This document shows positions 48,731-64,000 of a DNA stretch of 64,000 bases, piece by piece; within the stretch, counting starts at the first letter, position 1; every line of letters begins with the position of its first letter. Both the position numbers and the translations under genes were made by a program. Source of the stretch: Microcebus murinus (Eukaryota; Chordata; Mammalia; Primates; Cheirogaleidae); assembly GCF_040939455.1 (NCBI RefSeq), contig NC_134109.1, forward strand, positions 33,683,501 through 33,747,500, in the 5' to 3' direction. The notes beneath the pieces are model-generated. The model had not been told where the DNA came from and did not search any database. It saw only the letters and a program-made list of their open reading frames with translations.

Positions 48731-50008
48731 TTGGAAAGCAGATTCTTGTATATTAATATTTACTGAATAAATGAAAATATTTTTCTTACAAAAACTCCAT
48801 TTTTAAAAATGTCCCATTTCATTCTTTTTGAACATGAAAAAGGACTTCATATTCCTTGGGACAGAGGGAAACTTTGTATCACACATAGTGATAAAGGCTG
48901 AGGATCATCATTGTTCTTAAATTTTTATCTACCTATTGAAGCATTAAGGATCTTTGTCTGATATTCTGGAACCCAGAGTCAGATAAGAAGAAAAATGAAT
49001 GAATGAAGGAGCAAGATCTTTTCCTCAACTTAGGTAAGGACAAACACCGGTATCAGAAAAATTGTGAAAGACTTTGAAATGTGCAAAAAAAGTTTACTGA
49101 GTGTCCAGTGTAATACAACCTTCTGGGTTATTTGTGTCCTTGGGCTATTTTATAATAATTAAGCTATAGAAACTGATAGTGAATGCAATGGACTGAATAG
49201 GCCCTCTTACCATACATTCATAAGTGGAAATTCTAATCTCAATTTCTCTATTTTTAACCCCTCTATTTTAATTTTGGTTCTGTATTTTTTTCTACACACA
49301 GCCAATAAGGTATTGCCCCTGTGGTAGCAATGACTGGGATTTGGTTTTATGGTCTGACCATTTGGTGATCTCTGTAAATAGCTGATGCAAATCTATTCCA
49401 TTTTTGGTAAGAGAAGACAGAGAATCTGGTTTATTAGTCTTTCTTGTTTATTTCTCATTAGTTGATTTTGAAACCAAATCAATTAGGATTTTGTACCTTC
49501 TAGGAAGGAAAATAGGTCTTTAATAGTGGACTCATCAATTAATTTTTATGGTTCTGTGTTTACTCTTGATATACAGCTCAAGTTGTAGGTAGAAACAAAA
49601 CTATATGTTCCTTATGTCTTTGTGTCTATGTGTCTGTAATACAGAAAAGTGTTTACTTCATTTTGTGAGTGTGAAATGTTTTCCTATTTCTGGAGGGTAT
49701 TCATACATAAAATTATATTTTCTCTTAAATTAAAGGTGCCCTGTTCTAATTTGCTTAGAGATAAATAAATGCTTATATAAATAGAATATTTCTAAAATTC
49801 CTAGATAGTAAAGACATTTAACTTGTAATATTTTAAATGTGCTTTACTAAAAAATATTGTCCTAATAATTTTAAGAATGCAAGTTCATATAGTTAAGATA
49901 AATCTTTGGCAAATAAGACTACCTTAATAATTTTAGTTATCAAGAAAATCCAGCCACGTTCTTTCTCTTATTTATGTATCTTAAATATAATAAAAGTATA
50001 CATTTTAG
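48731..50008. other. GPHN intron, unassigned
   Basis: AT-rich sequence with no ORF, exon or repeat family recognised. Confidence 0.4.
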
Positions 50009-50250
50009 GCCAGGTACAGTGGCTCATGCCTGTAATCCTAAAACTTTGGGAGGCAGAGGAGGGAGGATTGCTTGAGGCTAGGAGTGCAAAACCAGCCTGT
50101 TAGATAGTCAGATCCTGTCTCTAAAAAGACAAAAAAGTAGCCAGGCATGGTGGCGGCTGAGCCTGAGGCAGAAGGATCACTTGAGCTCAGGAGTTGGAAG
50201 CTGCAGTGAGCCATGATTATGCCACTGCACTCCAGCCTGGGTGACATAAA
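50009..50250 (+). mobile_element. Alu, old, tailless
   Basis: GGCCAGGTACAGTGGCTCAT to CTCCAGCCTGGGTGAC, with no poly(A) left and an internal deletion. Confidence 0.85.
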
Positions 50251-50683
50251 GTGTTCATTTTTGCTACATTAAGAAGGTATAAAAGGAATGTATGTGGCTG
50301 TAGTAAGTTGTATTCTTTGTGTTTATAAGCTTTGCTAGTCTGCTAAAATGACTGCATGTGATTTCTCAATTATTACCTATGCTCTTTAGTTTATAAAATA
50401 GAAATCAGTTGTTTTCTTAAACATTATAATTAATATGGGAGGTTGTAATTATAACAGGAGCAATAATAACAAAGAAGTATAACTATGTGTGTTCTTTTGT
50501 TTTTCAAGAAAAAAGAATATTTTTTTTCTTTGAAGTACAGTTTTCTAAATTTTTGGTCTCAGGACCCCTTTATATAAATTAAAATTCATTAAGGATCCCC
50601 AAGAGCTTTTGTTTATGTGAGTTATATCTACTAATGTTTACTGCATTAGAAATTAAAACTAAGAAATTTAAAAAAACATTTAT

Positions 50684-51032
50684 GGCTGGGTATGGTGGCT
50701 CACGCCTGTTATCCCAGCACTCTGGGAGGCCTAAGCGGGCGGATCGCTCAAAGTCAGGAGTTTGAAACCTGCCTAAGCAAGAGCAAGATCCAGTCTCTTC
50801 TAAAAATAGAAAGAAATTAATTGGCCAACTAAAAATATATAGAAAAAATTAGCCAGGCATGGTGGCACATGCCTGTAGTCCCAGCTACTTGGGAGGCTGA
50901 GGCAGAAGGATTGCTTGAGCCCAGGAGTTTGAGGTTGCTGTGAGCAAGGCTGACGCTATGGCACTCTAGCTCCTGCGACAAAGAGAGACTCTGTCTCAAA
51001 AAAAAAAAAAAAAAAAAAGAAACCCAAACAAC
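50684..51032 (+). mobile_element. Alu, lemur-type with TSD
   Basis: Starts GGCTGGGTATGGTGG, contains AATTAATTGGCCAACTAAAA and has a pure poly(A) then GAAACCCAAACAAC. The TSD aaaaacatttat lies at 50672-50683 and 51033-51044. Confidence 0.93.
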
Positions 51033-51044
51033 AAAAACATTTAT

Positions 51045-55049
<4,005 letters not shown>

Positions 55050-55500
55050 TTTAGACGGAATGACTTAAGTAAGGCCCTGAGAAATAAGCTGGATTTTGAG
55101 AGGTGGAAAGGAATGGGAAAGGGCTTTGTAAGCAAGAGGGTCTGTATTAGCATAGGCTTGGAATAGTGATTATGTCTGTGGTGTTTCTAGATCACTATGG
55201 GAAATGGCCTGGCTATAATGAAGGACTTGATTGGGAATGACTGGGATAGGTAGGACAGGACATGATTTTGGAGGGCCCTCAAGCCTAAGAATTCGGAGTT
55301 CATCTATTATTAGGCTTGAGGGCCCTCCAAAATCATGTCCTGTCCTACCTATCCCAGTCATTAGGAAATGAGGGAGGGGGTCCCTAGAAATATGAAGAGC
55401 CAGTAGGGGTTTATTGGGAAAAGAAAGGGTAGAGAAAAAAGGATAAGGAAGGCAGAGACCATACAAAATGTTCTGAAAGGGTAAAAGTATAAGATGAATA
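55050..55500. repeat. ancient interspersed repeat hosting a palindrome
   Basis: Phrases TTTTGGAGGGCCCTCAAGCC and ATTCGGAGTTCATCTATTAT parallel the unnamed family at 21280-21930. It is interrupted by the inverted copy at 55310-55362. Confidence 0.5.
55236..55362. repeat. perfect 53-bp inverted repeat, 21-bp spacer
   Basis: The arm at 55236-55288 (starting AATGACTGGGATAGG) and the arm at 55310-55362 (ending CCTATCCCAGTCATT) are exact reverse complements over 53 bases. The spacer is 55289-55309. Short attagg direct repeats (55309-55314, 55360-55365) bound the right-arm insertion. Confidence 0.97.
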
Positions 55501-56369
55501 TTAGGGATTAAAACTAGGTAGGTTCCTCAATGTGAACTGAAAAGGCAAGTGCACAAGGCCCTTTGATGGCACAGGTCAAAGGCCTGGGGAGGAGATGGAG
55601 AGAAATAAAGAGTCGTATCCTCTGGATGTTAGAAGGGTTGAAAAGACCGAACTTGAGATTGATCAAGTGAGAATAAACAAAATGCCAAGCAGGAAGACTT
55701 ATGGAGGACAGGATAGTAGGGAATAGTTGAAAGGGACTATTTAGTTACTACTTTAAATCCATACAAAGCAATTGACCAATGTGACCTGCACTTGGCATTT
55801 CCCTTCAAGCGATGCAGTACAGAGAAAAGGTGCCTTTTGAGAAGTACATGTTCAGTCAACACCTTTCTTTTCTGAGAACTTCTTATCTGTGGAGGAGGGA
55901 GTGTTTGCCTTTACACTACCTGACTCTTCCTTTCCCTTTCTTGCTTATGGATATCTAACATGAACAACTATAAAGGGATTAATCCTGACTTCCAATTTTC
56001 TATTTCCTACTTTTAGTCCCTTTTCAGGCTCAGCTGTATTCTTACTTTTGGGTTCCATGAGGTAACCCTATATCCTCCTCAAAATCTCTTCTTTGCTTAA
56101 CCTAGCTTCAGCAATTTTTGTTAAACTTGAAACCAAATGATCTCTCAATGAGATAGCATATATCTCTCATGATAGTGAAGTTTATTCATGTGCCTTTACC
56201 TTATTAATGCACTACTTGATAGAGAGGAAGAAGAAAGACTCCAGATGGCATGATTTATAACTAGGATAGCATTTTAGTTTTTATCCTGTCATGAGAGAAG
56301 AAAGGAGAAGAACTTGATACCTAGCAGACACACTACCTCCACAGGCTCTCTAAGAGATAAGCTAGTAGG

Positions 56370-56680
56370 GAGGTGGCATAGCATAGCATAGAGATTAAGA
56401 ATGTGAACTCTGGAGAGGGGTGTGGGGGAAAAAAAAAAAAAAAAAAGAATGTGAACTCTGGAGTCAGACTGCCTGAGCTTAAATCCTGGCTGCACTACTT
56501 GCTAGAAATGTAACCTTGGACAAGTTTCTCATTGCCTTAGTTTTCCACCTGTAAAGTAGGGATAATTGGGTTATTATGAGAATTAAATGACATAATACAT
56601 ATAAAACACTTGGAATAGTATCTGGAACAAACTAAGTTTTCAAGAAAGATTACTTGTCATTATTATTGCTGTTGTGCTAA
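56370..56680 (-). repeat. MIR interrupted by a mini-insertion
   Basis: Reverse MIR with GCCTGAGCTTAAATCCTGGC, GTAACCTTGGACAAGTTTCT and ATTATGAGAATTAAATGACA. Its left part is split by the insertion at 56416-56444. Confidence 0.8.
56416..56444 (+). mobile_element. ultra-short poly(A) insertion with TSD (13-nt body)
   Basis: A 19-bp perfect direct repeat (aagaatgtgaactctggag, 56397-56415 and 56445-56463) encloses AGGGGTGTGGGGG and 16 A. The host MIR reads continuously if it and one repeat copy are removed. Confidence 0.78.
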
Positions 56681-58603
56681 CAGACGTTAATCATGCAAAC
56701 AGAACTAGCAACAACTTGGCAAAGTTCGACTTTAGCATGCTTTGCAGTTTTTATTCTGGAGAATATCCATTACTAACACAGAAGAAAATTATAGATTGGG
56801 ACTTAAATACATTCACAGAATTACATGTAAAAGGTCCAAATGGCAAGGTAGGCCTGGTTCCAGCCTGAATAATTTTATTTACTATGAAGTTCTCTGACAG
56901 GATCTGGGTAAAATTCTTCTTTTCCTCTAGCACTGGCCTGTCCATAAGTGTACTGGGGGTTGCTCTGGCTCTGGAAAGCAAGCTCCCAAGGAGAAGGGAC
57001 AAAAGTATAAGTTTGAAAAATGGCTCACGTGAGGTTCAGCCTACCAACATAGGGACCCTTCAAAGTCATTTAGTTGATTGCTTAGGCAGCCAAAAAAGGT
57101 ATCTATTGATGGTAGATCTATGTATAAATCATTAAAAATTTAAAAAAATCCCTGACATGGATTTCAAAGTTAAACTGGTTGGGCAAACATCTAAGAAGAA
57201 TTATATTGAATAATGGGTATATTTAAAATATTTTTGAATTAAGTATTTTGAACAGATTTTTCATTAATACTTTTCATTTTTCTTTGGGTAAAAAGACAGC
57301 AAATTATTCTGTTGTGTTGAAATACTATACAATGTGCATGTGATGGGTTCCTGGTGCCCAGAGCTCTGGGCTCCTTGCCTTGCTAGGTCATGTTATCATT
57401 ATGCTGAGCCCAGTGGCTGACCTATGGAGCAAATGGAAAAAACATCACAAACACAGCATAACATAGATGTGGTTCAAGTGAATGAATAATGAATATTATC
57501 AACAAAATATGATTTTGTGTTAGTACAAAGAGATATTAGCTAATTTGACTAATCTTACAATATGTAATGTATAACATATGTTGAATCTACAGGATTATGG
57601 TAAAGCCATGGGAAACAAAGCAGCAATGACATGCATATTATCATCGTATTAAACTTTGTAGGTGGATAAAGGTCCTAAGACAAGCTAGCTGATAACTGCA
57701 AACTAAACATACTTTTCAGTGATTTTTCCCCCTAACTCGTTACTTTTGTATTATCCGGGAAATATTTTTTTCCTAATTTGTAAAACTGCATAGTCATCAA
57801 CTGTCCACATGAAATTTTATAATTTGTAGAAATAAATTAAAAGGGATTTTGTTCTAAAACCTTACTTTAATTTATCATGTTTTAAAGAATATGCTTAATG
57901 CCACTTTCTACTCTGTGGCTAGTAGATCCATAAAACCATTGAATCTCAAAGTTGGAAAGATCATCTTGTCTAGTAACAAAACTGGACCCATTATATGGAC
58001 CTGCCCTTCTTTATCCTCCTTTGCCCCTCTCTGACTCTACTTTCTGTTGTACATTTCTGGTATCTAAGGATCTAGTTAGACATCATGGCTTACTAGAGAG
58101 ACAGTACAAATATATGATAATAGTCAGAAGATCTATAACTCCATTTATTACCTCAAAATAAATCTGTAAAGTAGACTGAACTGGTATTATTTGCCCATTT
58201 TAAGAAAAAGGTAAGTGATATTCAGAGAGGCAAAAGAGCATATTAAAGTTTAGATAGAGCTGTAAGTGGCAGAGCAGGGACTACAACTTTTGGTTTCTCA
58301 TTAAATGTTCCATTCCCTATCTAATCAGATGTGATTGTATAGTTTTTTTTTTTTTTTTTTCAGGCATATGACATGTCATAGGAAGATTCTCACAGGAGAC
58401 TCTTGTGCAAAAACATCAAAAATAGAGGATGCTAAGGCAACAGGTGTGGATTTGTTCAGGATGATAAGCAAAAGACTGTATGTATAGACATGTTAGTACA
58501 GTTCTAAGGAATGAAACAAATATGATTCTGAATCTTACATTCAGAAAGAAACTAAAATTTTGATTAAACATAACTTAAGAACTTATTTACATAAATTCAC
58601 TTT
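56681..58603. other. GPHN intron
   Basis: No exon or named repeat was seen. A T18 run lies at about 58343-58360, without a TSD or element body. Short ORFs (56674-57135, 57952-58161) are chance. Confidence 0.4.
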
Positions 58604-58940
58604 AGTTTTTTTTTTTTTTTTTTTGAGACAGAGTCTCGCTTTGTTGTCCAGGCTAGAGTGAGTGCCATGGCGTCAGCCTAGCTCACAGCAACCTCAAACT
58701 CCTGGGCTTGAGTGATCCTTCTGCCTCAGCCTCCCGAGTAGCTGGGACTACAGGCATGCGCCACCATGCCCGGCTAATTTTTTATATATATATCAGTTGG
58801 CCAATTAATTTCTTTCTATTTATAGTAGAGACGGGGTCTCGCTCTTGCTCAGGCTGGTTTTGAACTCCTGACCTTGAGCAATCCACCCGCCTCGGCCTCC
58901 CAAGAGCTAGGATTACAGGCGTGAGCCACAGCGCCCGGCC
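58604..58940 (-). mobile_element. Alu, lemur-type
   Basis: Poly(T), GAGACAGAGTCTCGCTTTGT, the middle TCAGTTGGCCAATTAATTTC, and a GCGCCCGGCC end. Nearly identical in structure to the copy at 45003-45352. Confidence 0.94.
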
Positions 58941-59461
58941 TAGTTTTTTTTTATTTTTATTTTTTTTTAGTTCCAGAATGCATAGTTACTTTAGTTTTTT
59001 GATTCATATTATATTTTAAGTTATAAAACATTTCCAACATAATAGTGTAATAAACATCCATGTATCCGTCTCTCACAGTAGTTGAGAAATGCTAATATTT
59101 TTTAATATTTACTTCATATTCCCTTTCAGACTTTTAACAAATAACTGAGTTTGCTAATGACTAAATAAGCAGAGGAATTATAATTATGTAATAAATATGG
59201 ATTCTCAAAGTTGTAGAGATATACTGCAAAAGAAAACTTAATAGTCTAGAATTATTAATAAAAGCACTAGCTCAGCATTACCTAAAAGTTGAGGGGTGGA
59301 AGATGGGGGAAATAAAAGTATTCTAAGATCTCATCTTATTGGTTTAGGGGGTCCATAGGAGAAATGGAAATGTGTTGTAGGAGGGATATAGTTAATACTT
59401 TCTTTTTATATAATAGTAGATAAATATACATTTGATTATGAGTATTAGAAATTAGAAAGAA

Positions 59462-59550
59462 GTGTTACAGCTCTTTTAGAATTTGTCTAGCAGGTCTTCC
59501 GGTCCTTACTGGAAGGCCCCCCACACAAAAAAAAAAAAGAAAAAAAAAAA
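59462..59550 (+). mobile_element. retroposed small RNA-like insert with hairpin, poly(A) and TSD
   Basis: A 15-bp perfect TSD agaaattagaaagaa (59447-59461, 59551-59565) encloses a 65-base body (59462-59526) and an A-rich tail. The body contains an 11-bp hairpin: GGTCTTCCGGT, loop CCTT, then ACTGGAAGGCC, with two G-U pairs. There is no AATAAA before the tail. The source RNA was not identified. Confidence 0.7.
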
Positions 59551-60285
59551 AGAAATTAGAAAGAAAACACAAGGGGAATGGTAAGGTATAGCATAATTTT
59601 CAAAGTAATAAGGGGATAAAAGGGAATAAATAATACTATGGTCAGACTAACAATAGGGAAAGAAAGTAAGGAATAATAAAGTTGTATAGATAGTAAACAA
59701 AGAGTAAGATGAATGCAAAAACATCAAGGGAATCATTTATAGCAAAGTTCCTGGTAAAGTAAAATACTTATGCTAAGATCAGAATTATAGTAATTTAAAG
59801 CAGATGTACGATTGCCTTTTTTTTTTTTAGCTCAAATTCAGTTTTAATGTTATTTTTATGAGGGACACTTAAAAAGATGAAAGACTGAAAATAACATATA
59901 GGGCAAAAAGCCAACATGCAAATGTAAATAGCAAAAAAGCGGGAGTGTCAATATTAATGTCAAAATGGGATTTAAAGTTAAAATAACTTAAATTGATAAA
60001 GAGAGGCAACAAATTGTGATAAAAGGCAAATTTTAAAGATGATACAACAGCATGTAACTGTCTTACAAGACAGGTTCTCATTTCATCCAGGCTTCATGGT
60101 TGCCCTGCCAAATCCTTGCACATTGTAGGCACTCAGTAAATGAGCTGAATGAACCATGATTTCAAGTCAATCTCTCCACAGTAGCTTTGGGAATAAATAG
60201 GTTTAGTTATTACAACTGTAATTATATTATAGTTGTAAATAATACTGTCTAGGGATGGAAAAAGATACTACTTAACATTTACATA

Positions 60286-60617
60286 GGCCGAGCGTGGTGG
60301 CTCACGCCTGTAATCCTAGCACTTTGGTAGGCCAAGGCAGGCGGATAGCTCGAGGTCAGGAGTTCGAAACCAGCCTGGGCAAGAGCGAGACCCCGTCTCT
60401 AATATAAATAGAAAGAAATTAATTGGCCAACTAATATATATAGAAAAAATTAGCCAGGTATGGTGGCGCATGCCTGTAGTCTCAGCTACTCGGGAGGCTG
60501 AGGCAGTAGGATCACTTGAGCCCAGGAGTTTGAGGTTGCTGTGAGCTAGGCTGATGCCACAGCACTCACTCTAGCCTGGGCAATAAAGTGAGACTCTGGC
60601 TCAAAAAAAAAAAAAAA
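60286..60617 (+). mobile_element. Alu, lemur-type
   Basis: GGCCGAGCGTGGTGGCTCAC to poly(A), with AATTAATTGGCCAACTAATA in the middle. The flanking repeat is atttacata. Confidence 0.94.
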
Positions 60618-60898
60618 TTTACATAACCATAATAGTACTTTCTTTGAGAAGGGATTAAGGTGAAACAAGATTGTGTATTAAAATATCTGAAAGGCTGTTG
60701 AGGGAGTCAACTTATTTGGTGTTGCTTCGTAGGGCAGAATAATTAGGACTAAATGATGGGAGAAATAGGGAGAAAGACTGGCTCAGTGTAATGGAAAAAC
60801 ATCTTTATTATAACAGCCATTGAACAATAGAATGTGCTGCTTAGTGAGGCAACAAGATCTTTCTCATTAAAAGAATTCAAATAAAAACCTGATGATTG

Positions 60899-61214
60899 GC
60901 TGGGTGTGGTGGCTCATGCCTGTAATCCTAGCACTTTGGGAGGTTGAGGCAGGAGGATCGCTAGAGGCCAGGAGTTCAAGACAAGCCTGTAGCAAGAGCT
61001 ACAAAAAATAGCAAAGTTAGCCAGGCATAGTGCTGCATGCCTGTAGTCCCAGCAACTTTGGGAGGCTGAGGCAGGAGGATCACTTGAGCGCAGGAGTTTG
61101 AGGTTTCAGTGAGCTATGATGATGCTACTACACTCTAGCCTTGGAGACAGAACAAGACCTTGTCTCAAAAAAAAAAAAAAAAAAAATAGAAAAAAAGAAA
61201 AGAAAAAAAAAAAC
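60899..61214 (+). mobile_element. Alu, older
   Basis: GGCTGGGTGTGGTGGCTCAT to a long impure A tail. The direct repeat aaaaacctgat lies on each side (60883-60893 and near 61218-61228). Confidence 0.88.
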
Positions 61215-62597
61215 CCAAAAAACCTGATAGCTAAGTTATTTTCCTTAATCCCTTTACTGGGTGAAAGACTATATTAGCTAACATCATATGTTCCTTTTGA
61301 TTCTAATATATTGTATTCAGTGTGGAAATACCCAAAGTTACATAATAACAATGACTATTTTTTTTTACACATAGACTAAAGACTAGAGGGAGAAACTGAC
61401 CCAAGCCTTGTAATCGCATCTTGTAGATCATACTCTTTTCCCTCTCACTTTTTGAACATTAGGAATATTCTACTATTTGACCTGAGTGAAAAAAATAAAA
61501 GCATCTTTTCTTCCCAAAGCCATGACATTCATCTTCAACTTAGGATATGGCTACCAATATTTATAATACTCTCCCTAGAGTTTTAACTTAATCACATATG
61601 AAAGAAGCTTGAACTTAATAGAAAGGTAGAAAAAAGAGAAAGGAGAAGCATATTTCAAAATAAATCTACTAGAGAATGAATGTGGCTTTCTCAAAACTAT
61701 ATTAACTAACCAGTTTCTGTGAAAATATATCTAGAGGATATGACATCTTTTGAACACTGTATCTTTTCAGATTTCACTCTGATTTCTTTGGGGGCCCACT
61801 TCCAGTTAAGACATTTTTTGCTTTCTAAAATTTTCATCTGCCTAAATTACTATAATTCTGATTCTCGCAAAAATTCTTTTTGCTTTATCGTGAAGTCTGC
61901 TATGAAACTCAAAACCAAGACAGAGCCTTTACCCAAGTTTAAGATTTATGAATTTCAGAATATTCAGAATGCAAATGCATTTTTATTTTAAAATATTTTA
62001 TATAAACACACAGATGGACAACAGCTGCTAATTAGTTTCCTATTTCATCTGTTATACCAACTGCAAATTGTATCATTTTAAGATGAATGAAGATGACAGT
62101 CAGATGGTGAGAAAAAGTTCTAGGATTTGTAGATTAAAGAATAGTTACAGTTAATCATACCAAGATAATAAAAATAGCTTGGGACATATATTAATCATAT
62201 CCTAATTCCTTCAGAAGTCAAGGATAAATTCCTCAACTATAAATGTTTTGTGTGTCTACTTCATGTATGGAATTAACTATAGAGAGCCATCCTTTTGTCC
62301 TTCTTCAGTCTCACTGGCTATTCTGTATTATGGAGTCACATAAAGAAAAAAGAAAACATGAGCATGGTCCTTGCCTTTAAGTTTACAAGTTAATGGAGAA
62401 AACATATGAAAAAAAATTTAGGGAAATGATTGAAATAAGCAATTACATTAATATCATTGAATTAAAATATTAATATATTAATTAAAATGAAAATGTATAA
62501 GGAGAAATGATATAAATGGTGAGTGGAACAGAATGATCAAAATTGGTTTAATTAGGAAAGAATTTCTGGAAGATAGTACTTTTTATGAGGTTAGGGT
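61215..62597. other. GPHN intron, unassigned
   Basis: AT-rich. A 90-codon frame at 61719-61991 has no family resemblance. No exon was seen. Confidence 0.4.
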
Positions 62598-62612
62598 AGG
62601 AAAACAATTTCT

Positions 62613-63327
62613 TTTTTTTTTATATCAGCATGTTATGGGGGTACAAATGTTTAGGTTACATGTGTTGCCTCCCCCCTTCCTCCCCGGAGTCAGAGATTCA
62701 AGCGTGTCCATCCCCAGATGGTGCACATCACACTCAATATGTATTACATACCCATCCCCTCCTCCCGGCTCCCATCTGCCCAATGCCTGATAAATGTTAT
62801 TCCTATATGTCCACTTAGATGTTGATCAGTGAAACCAATCTGCTGATGAGTACATATGGTACTTATTTTTCCATTCTTGAGATACTTCACTTAGTAGAAT
62901 GAGTTCCAGCTCTATCCAGGAAAATACAAGAGGTGCTATATCACCATTGTTTCTTATAGCTGAATAGTACTCCATGGTATACATATTCCACATTTTATTA
63001 ATCCACTCGTGTATTGATGGGCACTCGGGTTGTTTGTGCATCTTTGTGATTGTGAATTGTGCTGCTATAAACATTTGAGTGAAGATGTCTTTTTTACAGT
63101 GTCTTTTGTTCTTTTAGGTAGATGCCCCGTAATGGGATTGCTGGATCAAATGGTAGATCTACTTGTATCTCTTTAAGGTATCTCCATATTGCTTTCCACA
63201 GAGGTTGCACTAGTTTACAGTCCCACCAGCAGTGTAGGAGTGTTCCTATCTCTCTGCATCCATACCAACATTTATTGTTTTGGGACTTTTTGATAAAGGC
63301 CATTCTCCCTGGAGATAAGTGATATCC
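62613..63327 (-). mobile_element. 5'-truncated L1 with perfect TSD
   Basis: A 15-bp TSD aggaaaacaatttct (62598-62612, 63328-63342) encloses a poly(T) lead, an L1 3' UTR (GGGGGTACAAATGTTTAGGT on the plus strand) and the ORF2 C-terminus on the minus strand. The ORF2 remnant is recognisable from CWWDCKLVQPLWKAIWRYLK and MWNMYTMEYYSAIRNN. It is broken by a stop/frameshift near 63095 and cannot encode a protein. At 715 bp it is heavily truncated. Confidence 0.95.
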
Positions 63328-63342
63328 AGGAAAACAATTTCT

Positions 63343-64000
63343 AAAGCTACAGTAATACCTAGAGGTTATTCTTAGAAGAAACAAAACATCAACTGTAATA
63401 CCTACTCGCAAGGGTTAAGAAAGGCAACTGTATGTAATAACCACTAAAAAAGTCTCTCATAGAGAGTGGGAAGAATCCCTTGTTAATAGGCACATGCTTG
63501 TTAAGGTAGAAAGAATATTCTTTGTTAGCCAATAGAAAATGAGAGACCTCTGCTGATAAATGTTGAGAAAATGAATGTATTAGGTTGACTTAAAAATTAA
63601 AATTTTGCATTTTAAGCAGAAAAGGGTATTTATTCCATAGGAGAAGCAGGCAGTTTGTAAAGATGACAAGAACCAATTAAATTCAGATCTAAATTCTCCT
63701 TGATGATTAGAAAATCCTATTTTAAGAACATTAGGTAAGCAATAAGAATTTAGGACATGTTTCATTCACAAATAGGAAGTTGTGAGGCTTTGCCCAAATA
63801 GCAACTGTACTGTTAAGTCTGTCTTGATAACTCCTGCTAAATGTGCCAGTTTTATAAGAAGCCTATTTGCTATCTCAGTACTTGTTCCTCTTCTGCTTCT
63901 TGCTTTAATGTGAAGAGGCAGCTTCACAAATTGGCAGCAGCAAGAGCAGGCAATTCAAATCCCAAACACCAATCTATGACAGAGCCAAGCAAACCCAGCA
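63343..64000. other. GPHN intron to window end
   Basis: No exon, repeat family or regulatory feature was recognised. The next gephyrin exon lies beyond the window. Confidence 0.45.

Noticed and set aside
58343..58360. Poly(T) run considered as another mini-insertion
   Set aside because: No flanking direct repeat of useful length could be found.
59462..59526. A functional tRNA or H/ACA snoRNA gene
   Set aside because: No cloverleaf forms, no clear H box is present, and the hairpin-to-ACA spacing does not fit well. The poly(A) tail and TSD mark it as a retroposed copy.
62826..63411. Apparent protein-coding ORFs on the minus strand
   Set aside because: They are the broken ORF2 C-terminus of a truncated L1 (62613-63327), not a host gene.

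Overview
The window is nuclear DNA from a primate, most likely a strepsirrhine (lemur-type). It has spliced vertebrate exons, MIR, L2 and L1M fossils, one MaLR-like LTR, and more than twenty Alu elements. Several Alus carry the AT-rich right-arm segment (ATTAGTTGGCCAATTAATTT and variants) that I associate with lemur Alus. The genus cannot be fixed from the sequence alone.

Two protein genes are present, both on the minus strand. The right half (about 26.6 kb to the window end) is the 3' part of GPHN (gephyrin). Six exons, at 54557-54644, 43464-43537, 39228-39292, 35216-35319, 28689-28785 and 27441-27574, join in frame with consensus splice sites. They encode the last 186 residues (551-736 in the 736-residue numbering) of the MoeA-like E domain, followed by the 3' UTR. 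Landmark residues D580, R653, Y673 and P713 fall at their expected positions, so this is the functional locus and not a processed copy. The left part holds GARIN2 (FAM71D), with four coding exons at 10793-10948, 7982-8181, 6819-7362 and 4268-4515 (382 codons plus a split codon). Its last exon was not found and probably lies beyond position 1. The same gene pair, in the same relative order, sits on human 14q23.3. About 15.6 kb separates the GPHN 3' end from the GARIN2 ATG and contains two candidate 5' non-coding GARIN2 exons.

The rest is intronic and intergenic DNA made largely of interspersed repeats, many with target-site duplications (TSDs) that can be read directly. The two genes are neighbours in synteny but not in function: GPHN acts in molybdenum-cofactor synthesis and inhibitory-synapse scaffolding, and GARIN2 is a testis-type Golgi/RAB2-interactor family member.

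The least ordinary features are: (1) a perfect 53-bp inverted repeat with a 21-bp spacer at 55236-55362, apparently a templated fold-back insertion into an old repeat; (2) a set of extremely short poly(A)-tailed insertions, each flanked by its own TSD but with bodies of only about 6-65 nt, one of them (59462-59550) able to form an 11-bp hairpin and resembling a retroposed small RNA; (3) a degenerate T-D-I/V repeat tract inside GARIN2 exon 3. No microbial, CRISPR or other non-mammalian system is present.
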